64,000 nucleotides of DNA, from contig CAZHCA010000022.1 in the NCBI GenBank assembly GCA_964530825.1, positions 1-64,000 on the forward strand. The letters are read 5' to 3'. Below are positions 36,601 through 44,815 of the stretch, in pieces. The stretch is from CAZHCA01 sp964530825 (GTDB lineage Bacteria > Bacteroidota > Bacteroidia > Chitinophagales > Saprospiraceae). Below the pieces are notes generated by a model, which was not told the origin of the DNA, made no database searches, and worked only from the letters and a program-made list of their open reading frames with translations. Each line of letters begins with the position of its first letter. Position 1 is the stretch's first letter. Made by a program: the position numbers and the translations under genes.

Positions 36601-38007
36601 AGCCGCCCGGGGAATGGCATTGGGGGCGGCAGTGATAATACCGGCGGCAACGGCACACCGATCAATCCCGGCCAACCCGGCGGCCAACCCGGCGGAAGCG
36701 AGCCTCAAACGGGAGGTGATGCCTTGTCCGACCCCAATTTACTTGCCGGCGCTGTGCGCTTTCGGGTTGCCCTGCCGGGAAGCACTCAGTACACCAGCTT
36801 GAACCTGCTGGAAATAGCCGAGAATTTTATCCCAAACAGTATGGAAGCTGCCTTCCGGGAAATGATGGATCAATTCTACCAACTGGCAACAGCCGAAGGC
36901 AGTAACGACGGCTTTACCTTGATCCCTTTTGTTTTGAAAATACCCGAAATATCCGGCAAAGTAAAAGGGGTAGAGTTTGGCATTCAACTGGAAGATGATA
37001 ACCACATGAATGCGATGATTAATCAGAGCTATCTATTGACCCAGGCCATGAATAATCTTCTCCTGGAGATGATGTACCACTTTGCCCATACTAAAGTCAA
37101 AATCGAAAATCAAACAAATGCGGCCCCCAACGGTACCCTGCTACAGGCAACACTCAATGTGCGCAAACAAAAGGGTAAAGTTGTGGAAACGGAAGTGAAA
37201 GACATCGTCTACGGCAGTATCAGCTACTGGATAGGAGGCGACATGATCGGCATGGATAGTACCAGCCTCAATGCCGAAGGTTTACATGGTGGTTTGCGTT
37301 TGGCCAACCACGGCACTGCCGGTGCCCTGATCAATACCCAATTTTCAGACCTCGGTAATGGAACGGGTTTCAAACTCATTTTTGAAGGCACCCACCAAAT
37401 CATTCCACACCTGAATCATTTAGTGGCCTATTACCAGCAATGGTACGCTGCCGAGATTGAGCGTATCATCAATCAAGACTTCGGCGAAGCCGAGTGTATT
37501 GAACAACTGTTGGATATTTTCCAGGCCGTTATCGACCGGTTTGATTTACTCGAGGAACTGCTTCGCTACATGGGCCTCTCCGAGGCAACTATCGAAACCA
37601 TTATGACCGGAGTTGAAGCCGCTCAAAACGCAGGAGATGCCGTACTGGACTACTTGAGTAGTGTGCTGAACCTGCTATTCCAAACCGGCTTGGTCAGCGC
37701 TAAATCCCTCATGGCGAAATTCTTTAAGCTGTTCTTCGATCTGACTTTCCTACCATTTTCCATTTTGGATGCCCATTGGCAATACCAAGCACGGGTAGAA
37801 GTAGAGATAGACTACTTCGGAGGGCTCACCCCTGGCTGGCGGACCTCCACTCAAGGAAGCATCCGAGAGTTTCCCTGGGTAGAACTGCAGTTTTTGAATG
37901 GTAGCGAGCAGCGCACCATATACGAATTTCATGAAACCTATCCGCAAGGATTGTTAGGCTTGAATGCCGATCGAGCCATCCAGCAGCAACTGCCTACAGA
38001 ACTATAA
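33640..38007 (+). CDS. Uncharacterised 1455-residue protein
   Basis: No family is recognised with certainty. There is no signal peptide and no T9SS tail, so it is probably cytoplasmic or exported by another route. Residues 1-115 contain two helix-hairpin-helix-like segments (ALKIYSIRDLAEYTPARY and KKGFNIHTIQQLSEWPLF). Around 220 is SIALAPGESRNLAFIDW, and around 385 NYNHSHALTMQYYEVLQKY; both read like conserved family motifs. Between them is a Gly/Ser/Ala-rich, membrane-active-looking stretch (about 288-330). Residues about 884-945 are Ala-rich helices, and 986-1026 a Gly/Pro/Asn linker. The 430-residue C-terminal domain is mixed, with hydrophobic helices near 1340-1380. It has its own promoter and a strong terminator. 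Possible roles (large effector, toxin-like or scaffold) are speculation. Confidence 0.85.
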   Translation: MKLQTLEPVSQLHVPLSLEQEAALTALKIYSIRDLAEYTPARYAESLMNYRANNNLDAIPLDTYLNKAVIQPNLAVVLPNLDIVQLKIIGEVTAKHLKKGFNIHTIQQLSEWPLFRKARMDFHQEIVEEAFQELPSAPEDLMPKLIGSTYTAARFSSFVKGKIREFDSQSLTVIKRYDNTHALVHLFTREPLQYYLGYVAGIRQKWVNDGTHLGEIIHSIALAPGESRNLAFIDWYQRQTSSRTEDTDATEIFQNQFLQTRALNEVVTATASEHLEGNTTVDSRTKNTGSGLAYGAGAALGVPIKGAILGVGSSLGSSTIISSNSVQGTLQSVTTGDREMMAEVVQNISDSTVQNASNVRSLMSTVVVEDQQSGSQTAETRNITNYNHSHALTMQYYEVLQKYNIVTQIDTIRPLLFLPFQPLHFSISTIQAYWTILGRRVRNQYPQRFKRMKEVLKSITPFQEAFDPDGQHSIQAIKITRGYQLSEKFEVVVDANPDVRIVINKRDLNNFMRLAVRGTNNILKYNVLSSSNTTRSLSTAEVRQIDLAGSYYLELSDTFKNDLKKELRRQIDAGNFEQLNPGISNRSKLKEKVNDDQYELENPQGTLSLDIKIEITVADQQSNRVTLSRELGASYNYAALNNGIGKDDLINFTQATREDIAQLEDINPVQDIDDIEDFFHQHRYEFTRFLLNNIEKEQLIDVVQNLKVLAKDWEMPLVQLVNPAPLAMTENLLVFELYQPSEEKKANATQGKARSSANNLGILQSIRRHFAELGKLESEMRQRGKQETVFLPTAGVFGEAILGRSNASEFIDMRRFYNWQDSPIPHHSPAIDAININQSFAQPVADGLDPNIPDSTIEQMQPQQLPVPNLAAMIQAIQNGNMFRDMSKTDQFMSILGELAKLAGTTAQAAGNLAGEAGKDALAAAVAMGQSVMGMAGKGLDLSDSAPPSNVTEKGGAHNIGETIKENQNGPLTPIEQGQLENAGIPISRPGNGIGGGSDNTGGNGTPINPGQPGGQPGGSEPQTGGDALSDPNLLAGAVRFRVALPGSTQYTSLNLLEIAENFIPNSMEAAFREMMDQFYQLATAEGSNDGFTLIPFVLKIPEISGKVKGVEFGIQLEDDNHMNAMINQSYLLTQAMNNLLLEMMYHFAHTKVKIENQTNAAPNGTLLQATLNVRKQKGKVVETEVKDIVYGSISYWIGGDMIGMDSTSLNAEGLHGGLRLANHGTAGALINTQFSDLGNGTGFKLIFEGTHQIIPHLNHLVAYYQQWYAAEIERIINQDFGEAECIEQLLDIFQAVIDRFDLLEELLRYMGLSEATIETIMTGVEAAQNAGDAVLDYLSSVLNLLFQTGLVSAKSLMAKFFKLFFDLTFLPFSILDAHWQYQARVEVEIDYFGGLTPGWRTSTQGSIREFPWVELQFLNGSEQRTIYEFHETYPQGLLGLNADRAIQQQLPTEL

Positions 38008-38031
38008 AATTGATAAATTACTAGACAATGT

Positions 38032-38066
38032 GGGAGTAAGGAATGGTTTCCTTGCTCCCCGTTTTT
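38032..38066 (+). terminator. Rho-independent terminator of the 1455-residue protein gene
   Basis: GGGAGTAAGGAA (38032-38043) and TTCCTTGCTCCC (38048-38059) form a 12-base stem with one G-T pair and a TGGT loop, followed by CGTTTTT. It is 24 bases past the stop and isolates the gene from the next one. Confidence 0.9.
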
Positions 38067-38283
38067 GATCAGGAAAAAATTGGTTTATAGTTCCTATAGC
38101 TTCATCAGGCTCTGCTCTGCCTAATTATGGTAAGCTAGGTTCATTTTCGAAACGCCCTCCTTAGCAATCATTTGTTTTTTATTTAGCTCTAATCTGTATA
38201 AAGTAAGTTTTATTTGGCGAGGATTTTTTATCTGAGTAAAAAGTCAAAATGTATAGAAACAAGAACAAAAGGTCAACCTCTAT
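38067..38283. other. AT-rich intergenic stretch between the terminator and the next promoter
   Basis: Together with the flanking terminator and promoter this makes a 330-base gap. It is AT-rich with a 7/8 box (TTTATTTG, near 38207) but holds no reading frame of note, no hairpin with a U-tract and no recognised RNA. Confidence 0.5.
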
Positions 38284-38313
38284 TTTGTTTCTTCCCGAAA
38301 CCAATTATATTTG
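38284..38313 (+). promoter_or_regulatory. Bacteroidota promoter (-33 TTTG, -7 TATATTTG) of the 239-residue protein gene
   Basis: TTTG at 38284-38287 and TATATTTG at 38306-38313 are separated by 18 bases, close to the Bacteroidota sigma-A optimum. The likely transcript start near 38320 leaves a leader of only about 18 bases. The -7 box covers the TTG at 38311, which rules that codon out as a start and supports the ATG at 38338. Confidence 0.75.
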
Positions 38314-38337
38314 TATCGCACACAAAATCAAGGTGAA

Positions 38338-39030
38338 ATGAAGAAACAATCCGTTCACCGGCAATATAATTTTCCGGATGCCGACCTTTACGTGCAATGC
38401 ATGGAGCGCATCCGCTATGCGCACCGGGATCTAGAGAAGTTTGAGCAATACGGCTACAGCCGCGATAAATTGATGGGGTTTCATCGCTTGTGCGAAAAAT
38501 TCCGGGCCCTGCCGGACGACGATGAGTTGCTGGGCGACCAGATGATTACCACCGAAAAGAAATATGCCGCTGCCGAAAAACTGAAGTCGGCCATCCGCAG
38601 CTTGATGACGCGCGTGGCCGTGAAATACAATAATCGCTCGGGCCGTTACCGGAAGTTCGGTACTGCCAAGTTAGGCGACATGACCGATGCCCAGCTCCTC
38701 TTCTGCGGGCGCCGGGTGGCGCGTGTAGCTCGCCAGCAAATTGATTTCCTGGCGGATGTAGGCGTTAATGAGCAGGTAATCAAACGGATCACCGATGCCT
38801 GCAAAGACTTTGAGGTGGCGCTCAACGTTCAGCAGGACAGGGTCGCTGACCGTGATATCGCTGTTGAACGCAGGACAGAACAGGGCAATAAGCTCTATCA
38901 GGAACTTATTACCCTGTGTAATATCGGTAAAGATATCTGGGCCGAAATCGACCCGGTCAAATACGAAAACTACTGCGTCTATGAGAGCAATAACGAACAG
39001 AAAAAAGCACGCAAGGCCAAGTCTACTTAA
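38338..39030 (+). CDS. Uncharacterised helical protein with an internal duplication
   Basis: 230 residues from the ATG at 38338; the frame extends to a TTG at 38311, which lies inside the promoter and is rejected. No family is recognised. The sequence is highly charged and almost wholly helical, with no signal peptide or membrane segment. Two halves look alike: YGYSRDKLMGFHRLCEKFRA (about residue 38) and VGVNEQVIKRITDACKDFEV (about 142), each followed by a similar helix rich in Glu/Lys and a hydrophobic helix (KSAIRSLMTRVAVKY and YQELITLCNIGKDIW). The C-terminal tail is Lys-rich (KKARKAKST). It faces msrB tail to tail with a 5-base gap. Confidence 0.8.
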   Translation: MKKQSVHRQYNFPDADLYVQCMERIRYAHRDLEKFEQYGYSRDKLMGFHRLCEKFRALPDDDELLGDQMITTEKKYAAAEKLKSAIRSLMTRVAVKYNNRSGRYRKFGTAKLGDMTDAQLLFCGRRVARVARQQIDFLADVGVNEQVIKRITDACKDFEVALNVQQDRVADRDIAVERRTEQGNKLYQELITLCNIGKDIWAEIDPVKYENYCVYESNNEQKKARKAKST

Positions 39031-39035
39031 ACAGT

Positions 39036-39575
39036 TTATTGCTCTATCGGAATGAAATCCATGGAAACAGAATTGATGCAGTACCGTAATCCGGTGGGCT
39101 GGGGGCCGTCTTCAAAAACATGGCCCTGGTGGCCTCCGCAGCGAGCGCACAAAACCTCGGTGCGTACCATGCCGTAGCTGCGATCTTCTTTTTCGATAAT
39201 GTAACCCTCGCGGATGGGTTGGTAAAAACTCGGCCAGCCCGTACCAGATTTGAATTTCGTTTCGGAGCTGAACAGGGGTAGTTCGCAACCAGCACATACG
39301 TAAGTGCCTTCCTCTTTATTATTCCAGAGGTCACCGGTGAAGGGGCGCTCCGTTCCCGCTTTCCGTAAAACGCGAAATTCTTCATTGGTCAGCAGGGCCT
39401 TCCACTCCGCTTCCGATTTTTCTACCGGCACAATGGTATCGCCCTGACGCAAAACCGATACTGGGTGGAAATTCAAATTAACGGTAGCGGCTTGACTTTC
39501 GGTCGATTTGGGCTGCGAACAAGCGAGGCTAAGGCTGCCGGTTAATCCAACAAACAGCAATAACTTAATATTCAT
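39036..39575 (-). CDS. msrB: Lipoprotein peptide-methionine (R)-S-oxide reductase MsrB
   Basis: Reduces the R epimer of methionine sulfoxide. 179 residues with a lipoprotein signal (lipobox LSLAC, Cys near residue 19), so it acts on the periplasmic side of a membrane. The MsrB domain has the zinc-binding CxxC pairs (CAGC and CARC), the TGWPSF stretch and the catalytic Cys in GLRYCINSVSMDF. The cytoplasmic partner enzyme MsrA is encoded at 11096-11644. The gene is 43 bases downstream of the small membrane protein gene on the same strand, so the two may be co-transcribed. Confidence 0.95.
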   Translation of the reverse strand: MNIKLLLFVGLTGSLSLACSQPKSTESQAATVNLNFHPVSVLRQGDTIVPVEKSEAEWKALLTNEEFRVLRKAGTERPFTGDLWNNKEEGTYVCAGCELPLFSSETKFKSGTGWPSFYQPIREGYIIEKEDRSYGMVRTEVLCARCGGHQGHVFEDGPQPTGLRYCINSVSMDFIPIEQ

Positions 39576-39618
39576 TTGGATAGTTTTTTATTTTTTAAGC
39601 AAACGCTTTCAGCAGCAA

Positions 39619-40143
39619 CTATGATGAATTGGAAGATGGCCCTTTACTACGATTGTCACCATACGGACCTTTTTTGCCTTTCCGGCGGCGCATGCGCGGA
39701 TGGTGCCATTCCTCCCGTTCGGCAAACTCTACGATATTCCGCATAAAGGTCATCATGGAAAGGAAAACCAGATAGGCTACCGATAACACAATATAAATCC
39801 AGCTGTACGACCCGGCATCAAAAATGGATAAACTGCTAATCCCCCAGGCTACGAGTCCGCCGGTTACCGCTAGACCCATGAAACTGTACAGCGACCTTCC
39901 CCAATAACGACCCGTATTTTTCGAGGATAGTAAGAAAACGGAATTGAAAAGGGAAAAACACAGCATGAAGGAGGCGGCTGTAAGCCAGGGAAAACGCTGG
40001 CTGATATCAAACAGACCTGTCCAGCCGATGAGCTTGGCAATCACGGAAACGATAATGATACCGCCTAAGGTCATAACGGCTTGAAAAACCGGACTGACAG
40101 CCCGGTCCATAAATGAACGATTGGCAGTTGTTTCTTTACCCAT
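39619..40143 (-). CDS. Small four-helix membrane protein of unknown function
   Basis: 174 residues. Four hydrophobic segments (about 18-42, 50-72, 82-105 and 110-132: GIIIVSVIAKLIGW, AASFMLCFSLFNSVFLL, SLYSFMGLAVTGGLVAWGIS, WIYIVLSVAYLVFLSMM) suggest an inner-membrane protein. The cytoplasmic tail is strongly basic and polar (RMRRRKGKKG, ending in Ser/Asn). No domain is recognised. It lies upstream of msrB on the same strand. Confidence 0.75.
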   Translation of the reverse strand: MGKETTANRSFMDRAVSPVFQAVMTLGGIIIVSVIAKLIGWTGLFDISQRFPWLTAASFMLCFSLFNSVFLLSSKNTGRYWGRSLYSFMGLAVTGGLVAWGISSLSIFDAGSYSWIYIVLSVAYLVFLSMMTFMRNIVEFAEREEWHHPRMRRRKGKKGPYGDNRSKGPSSNSS

Positions 40144-40307
40144 AACTACTCCCTACAATAGATTTTCAGGCATTTATGTTTAACCTGCTCCGGATGGCTT
40201 CACAAATTTTGTCCAAACTGTTGCCGAAAAGGGGTAATTGCAACAATACCCTCTATTTCCCGGCGTTTTCAAGGTAATAAGTTTACATTCACTAGTGTTG
40301 ACGATCT

Positions 40308-40691
40308 ATGGCAGCTTACTGGCTTTTTACGCTACTGTTTCTGCAAACGGCTTCTCCTATCCAACCCGAAGGCGAATGGCTCACTGGCCACTGGGAGGGC
40401 ACCAATAACAGCCAACGGCAAGTGCGCATTGCGTTTACTGAAACCGGCGTTTACCGGCTCTGGGTCGACGATGTGGAGCTTACTGCCAACCTGATCGACC
40501 AGGGGCCTATCCAGTACCACGCCCACTACGGCAAGTTTCCGCTTCGTATCGATTTGTACGCAGAATCAGAGCAAGTGATCATCAGTTACCTGTTCGCGAG
40601 TTGGGACGATAAGCGTAAACAGATGCTGCTCAGTATCTCAGACCGCCATCGCAATGTGACGGATCGCATTTGGCTGAAGAAAAAAACATAG
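40308..40691 (+). CDS. Small secreted hypothetical protein
   Basis: 127 residues. A hydrophobic N-terminus (AAYWLFTLLFLQTASP) looks like a signal peptide with cleavage near residue 17. The mature part (EGEWLTGHWEGTNNSQRQVR, then FTETGVYRLWVDD, then LLSISDRHRNVTDRIWLKK) alternates in beta-strand fashion and recalls small lipocalin-like domains in Bacteroidota, but no family is assigned. It stands between the divergent msrB-side genes and rimO, with which it converges (34-base gap). Confidence 0.7.
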   Translation: MAAYWLFTLLFLQTASPIQPEGEWLTGHWEGTNNSQRQVRIAFTETGVYRLWVDDVELTANLIDQGPIQYHAHYGKFPLRIDLYAESEQVIISYLFASWDDKRKQMLLSISDRHRNVTDRIWLKKKT

Positions 40692-40725
40692 GAATATCCT
40701 GGATCTGAGCCACTACACTCCTCAA

Positions 40726-42039
40726 CTAGCCCAAAATTTTCCCGTATAAATCGTACTCCGTGGCATCGGTAATCTCGACCGTCGCAAAATCGCCAATGCG
40801 GGCGTACTGCTGCTCGGCCGCCACCCATACCTCATTATCCACCTCGGGCGAATCGAACTCCGTACGGCCGATGAAGTATTCGGCTTCCTTGCGGTCGAAG
40901 AGCACCCGAAGATGTTGACCGATGCGGCTCCTATTTTTTTCGTACGAAATGTCCTGCTGGATTTCCATGATGTAGTTGGCCCGCTCAGCTTTGATGGCTT
41001 CCGGTACATCGTCGGTGCTTTCGTGCGCGCGGGTGCCCTCCTCATGGGAGTACTGAAAAACACCCAACCGGTCAAAATCCATATCGCGTACGAAGTCGCA
41101 CAACTCCTGAAACTCCGCCTCCGTCTCGCCGGGAAAACCCACCAGCATCGTGGTGCGGATGGCGATCCCGGGCACCCGCTCGCGGGCATATGCCAGCAGG
41201 TCGCGCGTCTCGGCTTGGGTGATCTGGCGCCGCATGCGCTTCAGCACGCTATCGCTGGCATGTTGCAATGGGATGTCAAGGTAATTGCAAATCTCCTGGC
41301 GCTCGGCCATTACGTCGAAGATCTCCCTCGGAAATTTGCTGGGGTAGGCATAGTGCAGGCGGATCCATTCGATGCCCTCCACGTCCGCCAGCGCGTGCAA
41401 CAGGCGGGGCAGGGCGCGTTCCTTATAGAGGTCCAGACCGTAGTAAGTAAGTTCCTGGGCAATCAGCATCAGTTCCTTCACACCCAGCCGTGCCAGGTGT
41501 TGAGCTTCTTTCACCAATTCTTCGACGGGGCGTGAAACGTGGCCGCCCCGCATCAGCGGAATGGCGCAAAAGCTGCAGGTGCGGTTACACCCCTCGGCAA
41601 TCTTTAGGTAGGCGTAGTGCTGGGGAGTGGTCGTTAGGCGCTCCCCGATCAGCTCGTGCTTGTAGTCGGCCTGGAGCTTAGCCAAAAGCCCGGGCAACTC
41701 CAGGGTGCCGAAGTAGGCATCGACTTCGGGGATCTCCTGCTCCAGGTCCTCTTTGTAGCGTTGGGAAAGGCAGCCGGTCACAAAGAGCTTATCGATGCCG
41801 CCCGACTTTTTCACCTCCGCGTATTCCAGAATGGTATTAATTGATTCTTCTTTGGCCAGGTCAATAAATCCGCAGGTATTTACGATCACCACATTGGCGT
41901 CATCCTCGTCTGCCTCGTGGGTGACTTCAAAATCGTTGCCCTGCAGTTGGGTGATGATATTTTCACTGTCGACCAGGTTCTTGGAGCAACCCAGGGTCAC
42001 TACATTGACTTTATCGCGCCTTAATGTTTTCGTCTTCAT
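40726..42039 (-). CDS. rimO: Ribosomal protein S12 methylthiotransferase RimO
   Basis: Adds a methylthio group to the conserved Asp of ribosomal protein S12. 437 residues: an N-terminal UPF0004 domain with three cluster cysteines (TLGCSKNLVDSE, then VNTCGFI, then TGCLSQRYK), a radical SAM domain with EGCNRTCSFCAIP (CxxxCxxC, about 148-156) and GGHVSRP, and a C-terminal TRAM domain (about 375-437). The S12-specific features fit RimO better than MiaB (SKNLVDSE rather than the MiaB opening). It is a single gene. Confidence 0.95.
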   Translation of the reverse strand: MKTKTLRRDKVNVVTLGCSKNLVDSENIITQLQGNDFEVTHEADEDDANVVIVNTCGFIDLAKEESINTILEYAEVKKSGGIDKLFVTGCLSQRYKEDLEQEIPEVDAYFGTLELPGLLAKLQADYKHELIGERLTTTPQHYAYLKIAEGCNRTCSFCAIPLMRGGHVSRPVEELVKEAQHLARLGVKELMLIAQELTYYGLDLYKERALPRLLHALADVEGIEWIRLHYAYPSKFPREIFDVMAERQEICNYLDIPLQHASDSVLKRMRRQITQAETRDLLAYARERVPGIAIRTTMLVGFPGETEAEFQELCDFVRDMDFDRLGVFQYSHEEGTRAHESTDDVPEAIKAERANYIMEIQQDISYEKNRSRIGQHLRVLFDRKEAEYFIGRTEFDSPEVDNEVWVAAEQQYARIGDFATVEITDATEYDLYGKILG

Positions 42040-42205
42040 AATACGGTTGGTTCGGTCGAATGCGCAAAATTATGGCTTTTGCCGGAAAGATGCTGGCTAT
42101 GAAAATCGCGCCGGTAATTAATATTATTTTTTGTCCCAACACGTTATACCTCTGGTTTGATTCCGTCAAACCCCGTGCCCGCTTTGGTAAACTAAACTGA
42201 CGAAT

Positions 42206-42901
42206 ATGCTCAAAGCAATCCTCCTGACCCTTGCGCTCTTCGCTGCACCAGTCTTCACCCAAGCTCAGTTCGGCATCAATGGCTCGTACCGGACGGCCAC
42301 GGCGCCCGACTGGGACCTAGTCAATACCAACAACGGCGAGCGTACTGAACTGCTGGGCGCCGGCTTCGCTGTCGGTATCGACTACTGGTTTCGCCTACCC
42401 AATTACCGGGTCGAGCTGCTACCCGAACTCAACGCCTTCCGCAGCACCGCTCAGATCCCCGGAAGTATTGAGCTGACGAACTCGCTCTACAGCCTCTTTC
42501 TCAACACCAACATCTACATACTTGATTTCCGGGGCGACTGTGAGTGTCCAACCTTCAGCAAATCGGGCGCCACCTTCGAAAAAGGCTTTTTCCTACAAGT
42601 ATCACCCGGCATTTCGCTTCCTGTCTTCGAAGACACCATGCCGAACCTCCCCGACAAAAGCACCGTGACCGGTTCGCCCACTATCAGCATCGGCCTGGGT
42701 GTCGGAATAGACCTGGGCGTATCCGACCTGCTCACCATCACGCCCCTGGTGGGTTTTCGCTACTACCCTAGCCTCACCTGGAAGGGACGTTTTCCCGCCA
42801 TCGAGGGCGACGAACTCGACAACTTTATCCTTGAATCGGAAGAAAGCCACCTCAACCAGTTCTACGGAGGCATCCGGTTTGGATTCCGGTTTGATGATTA
42901 A
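42206..42901 (+). CDS. Outer-membrane beta-barrel protein
   Basis: 231 residues with a signal peptide (LFAAPVFT|QAQFG). The mature part has barrel-type strands (AGFAVGIDYWFRLPNYRVEL, then LNTNIYILDFRGD, then SIGLGVGIDLGV) and ends in FYGGIRFGFRFDD with a C-terminal aromatic strand. Two cysteines in DCECPTFSK are an unusual feature. Function unknown. It lies upstream of ilvD on the same strand but is separated from it by 231 bases. Confidence 0.8.
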   Translation: MLKAILLTLALFAAPVFTQAQFGINGSYRTATAPDWDLVNTNNGERTELLGAGFAVGIDYWFRLPNYRVELLPELNAFRSTAQIPGSIELTNSLYSLFLNTNIYILDFRGDCECPTFSKSGATFEKGFFLQVSPGISLPVFEDTMPNLPDKSTVTGSPTISIGLGVGIDLGVSDLLTITPLVGFRYYPSLTWKGRFPAIEGDELDNFILESEESHLNQFYGGIRFGFRFDD

Positions 42902-43132
42902 GGGTGGTCCGGGGCGCTCCGCCACTGTCGACTCCACCCAAAAAGCGGAGCAAGCGCTAGTAGTCACCGGAATTCAACTTGATTTAATCTGCTGATTTTC
43001 AGCATATCTTTCACCTGGACTTGTTTCTCGCCCTCCGTACTTCCCGCCATTTCCAGATTGGGATATTCCAGCTATACCAATACATTTCATTCCATATCGG
43101 GCATGCCCGTTTTAGCAAAAAATTCACCTATC

Positions 43133-44800
43133 ATGCTCAACCGCTACAGTCGGGAAATTACCCAAGACGACGCTCGTCCTGCTGCCCAGGCGATGTTTTA
43201 CGCCATAGGACTAGAGGATGAAGATTTCGATAAAGCCCAGATTGGCATTGCCAGTACGGGCTGGGAAGGCAATCCTTGCAATATGCACCTCAACGACCTG
43301 GCCGGACATATCAAGGTTGGGGTGCAGGACAGCGGCCTGTTGGGCCTCATCTTTCACACCATTGGGGTGAGCGACGGCATGTCGATGGGTACTACGGGCA
43401 TGCGCTACTCCCTACCCTCGCGCGATATCATTGCCGACTCGATCGAGACGGTCGCGGCCGCCCAGTGGTATGACGGGCTGGCTGCCGTGGTTGGTTGCGA
43501 CAAAAATATGCCCGGCGCCATGATGGCCCTGGCCCGCCTGAACCGGCCGGCCATTGTCGTCTACGGCGGCACCATTAAACCGGGCTGCTATGCGGATAAA
43601 AAACTGGATATTGTCTCGGCCTTCGAAGCTTATGGCCAGCGCCTCGCCGGAGCCATACCCGAGGCCGACTTCCGCGGGATTATCCGCAACGCCTGCCCGG
43701 GTCCCGGCTCTTGCGGGGGCATGTACACCGCCAACACCATGGCCTCGGCCATTGAAGCTATGGGCCTGAGCCTGCCTTATAATTCCTCTATCCCGGCCGA
43801 TAGCAAGCAAAAGACCGAGGAATGCGCCCGGGTGGGGACGGCACTTTTGCATTTGCTGGAAAAAGACATCAAACCGCGCGACATCCTCACGCGACCGGCT
43901 TTCGAAAATGCCATCCGGGTAGTCATTGCCCTGGGGGGCTCGACAAATGCTGTACTGCACCTACTAGCCATTGCCCGCAGCGCGGAAGTCGAGCTGGAGC
44001 TAACCGACTTCCAGCGCCTGAGCGACCGTACCCCTTTTCTGGCCGACCTCAAACCCAGCGGCCGCTATGTCATGGAGGACCTCTACCGCGCCGGCGGTGT
44101 GCCTGCCGTAATGAAGCTCCTGCTGGAGCACGATCTGCTGCACGGCGACTGCCTTACTGTGACCGGAAAAACTGTGGCTGAAAACCTGCGGGAGGTAGCC
44201 CCTTTGACGCCCGGGCAGGATGTTATCCGTCCGGTCGACCAGCCGATCAAAGCGACCGGCCACATCCAGATCCTTTTCGGCAACCTGGCTGAGGAGGGGG
44301 CCGTAGCCAAGATTACCGGCAAAGAGGGCGACTATTTCCAGGGACCAGCCCGCGTATTCGACAACGAAGAGGCTGCCAATGCCGCCATCGCCAGCCGGCA
44401 GATTCAAGCGGGCGACGTAGTAGTGATCCGATACTGCGGACCCAAGGGCGGCCCTGGCATGCCCGAAATGCTCAAGCCCACCTCGGCCCTCATGGGCGCC
44501 GGTCTAGGCGGCGATGTCGCCCTAATCACCGACGGCCGCTTTTCTGGCGGCACCCATGGCTTCGTAGTGGGACACATTACGCCCGAAGCTCAGACCGGCG
44601 GCGCCATTGCCTTGCTACAAGACGGCGACATGATCACTATCGATGCCCGGAACAAGCGCATAGCGGTCGACCTCAGGCCGGAAGAATGGAGCGAACGGCA
44701 GGCAGCCTGGACGGCACCGCCAATCAAAGCCACCCACGGGATTTTAAAAAAATACGCCCGGACCGTACAGTCGGCCAGCCAGGGCTGTATTACCGATTAA
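43133..44800 (+). CDS. ilvD: Dihydroxy-acid dehydratase IlvD
   Basis: Dehydrates dihydroxy acids to the keto acid precursors of valine, isoleucine and leucine, using an Fe-S cluster. Cluster and active-site motifs are present: GCDKNMPGAMMALARLN, CPGPGSCGGMYTANTMA (the two cluster Cys regions) and GRFSGGTHGFVVGHITPEA. The frame is open from 43058, but the ATG at 43133 (MLNRYSREITQDDARPAAQA) matches the usual Bacteroidota start and gives 555 residues. It begins the ilvD-ilvB-ilvN cluster, 15 bases before ilvB. Confidence 0.96.
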   Translation: MLNRYSREITQDDARPAAQAMFYAIGLEDEDFDKAQIGIASTGWEGNPCNMHLNDLAGHIKVGVQDSGLLGLIFHTIGVSDGMSMGTTGMRYSLPSRDIIADSIETVAAAQWYDGLAAVVGCDKNMPGAMMALARLNRPAIVVYGGTIKPGCYADKKLDIVSAFEAYGQRLAGAIPEADFRGIIRNACPGPGSCGGMYTANTMASAIEAMGLSLPYNSSIPADSKQKTEECARVGTALLHLLEKDIKPRDILTRPAFENAIRVVIALGGSTNAVLHLLAIARSAEVELELTDFQRLSDRTPFLADLKPSGRYVMEDLYRAGGVPAVMKLLLEHDLLHGDCLTVTGKTVAENLREVAPLTPGQDVIRPVDQPIKATGHIQILFGNLAEEGAVAKITGKEGDYFQGPARVFDNEEAANAAIASRQIQAGDVVVIRYCGPKGGPGMPEMLKPTSALMGAGLGGDVALITDGRFSGGTHGFVVGHITPEAQTGGAIALLQDGDMITIDARNKRIAVDLRPEEWSERQAAWTAPPIKATHGILKKYARTVQSASQGCITD

Positions 44801-44815
44801 AAAGCGAACCATCCT

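Noticed and set aside
43021..43132. Possible leader peptide or attenuator upstream of ilvD
   Set aside because: A short frame has several Ile codons, but it starts with TTG, overlaps the ilvD start in another frame and no competing hairpins with a U-tract were found.
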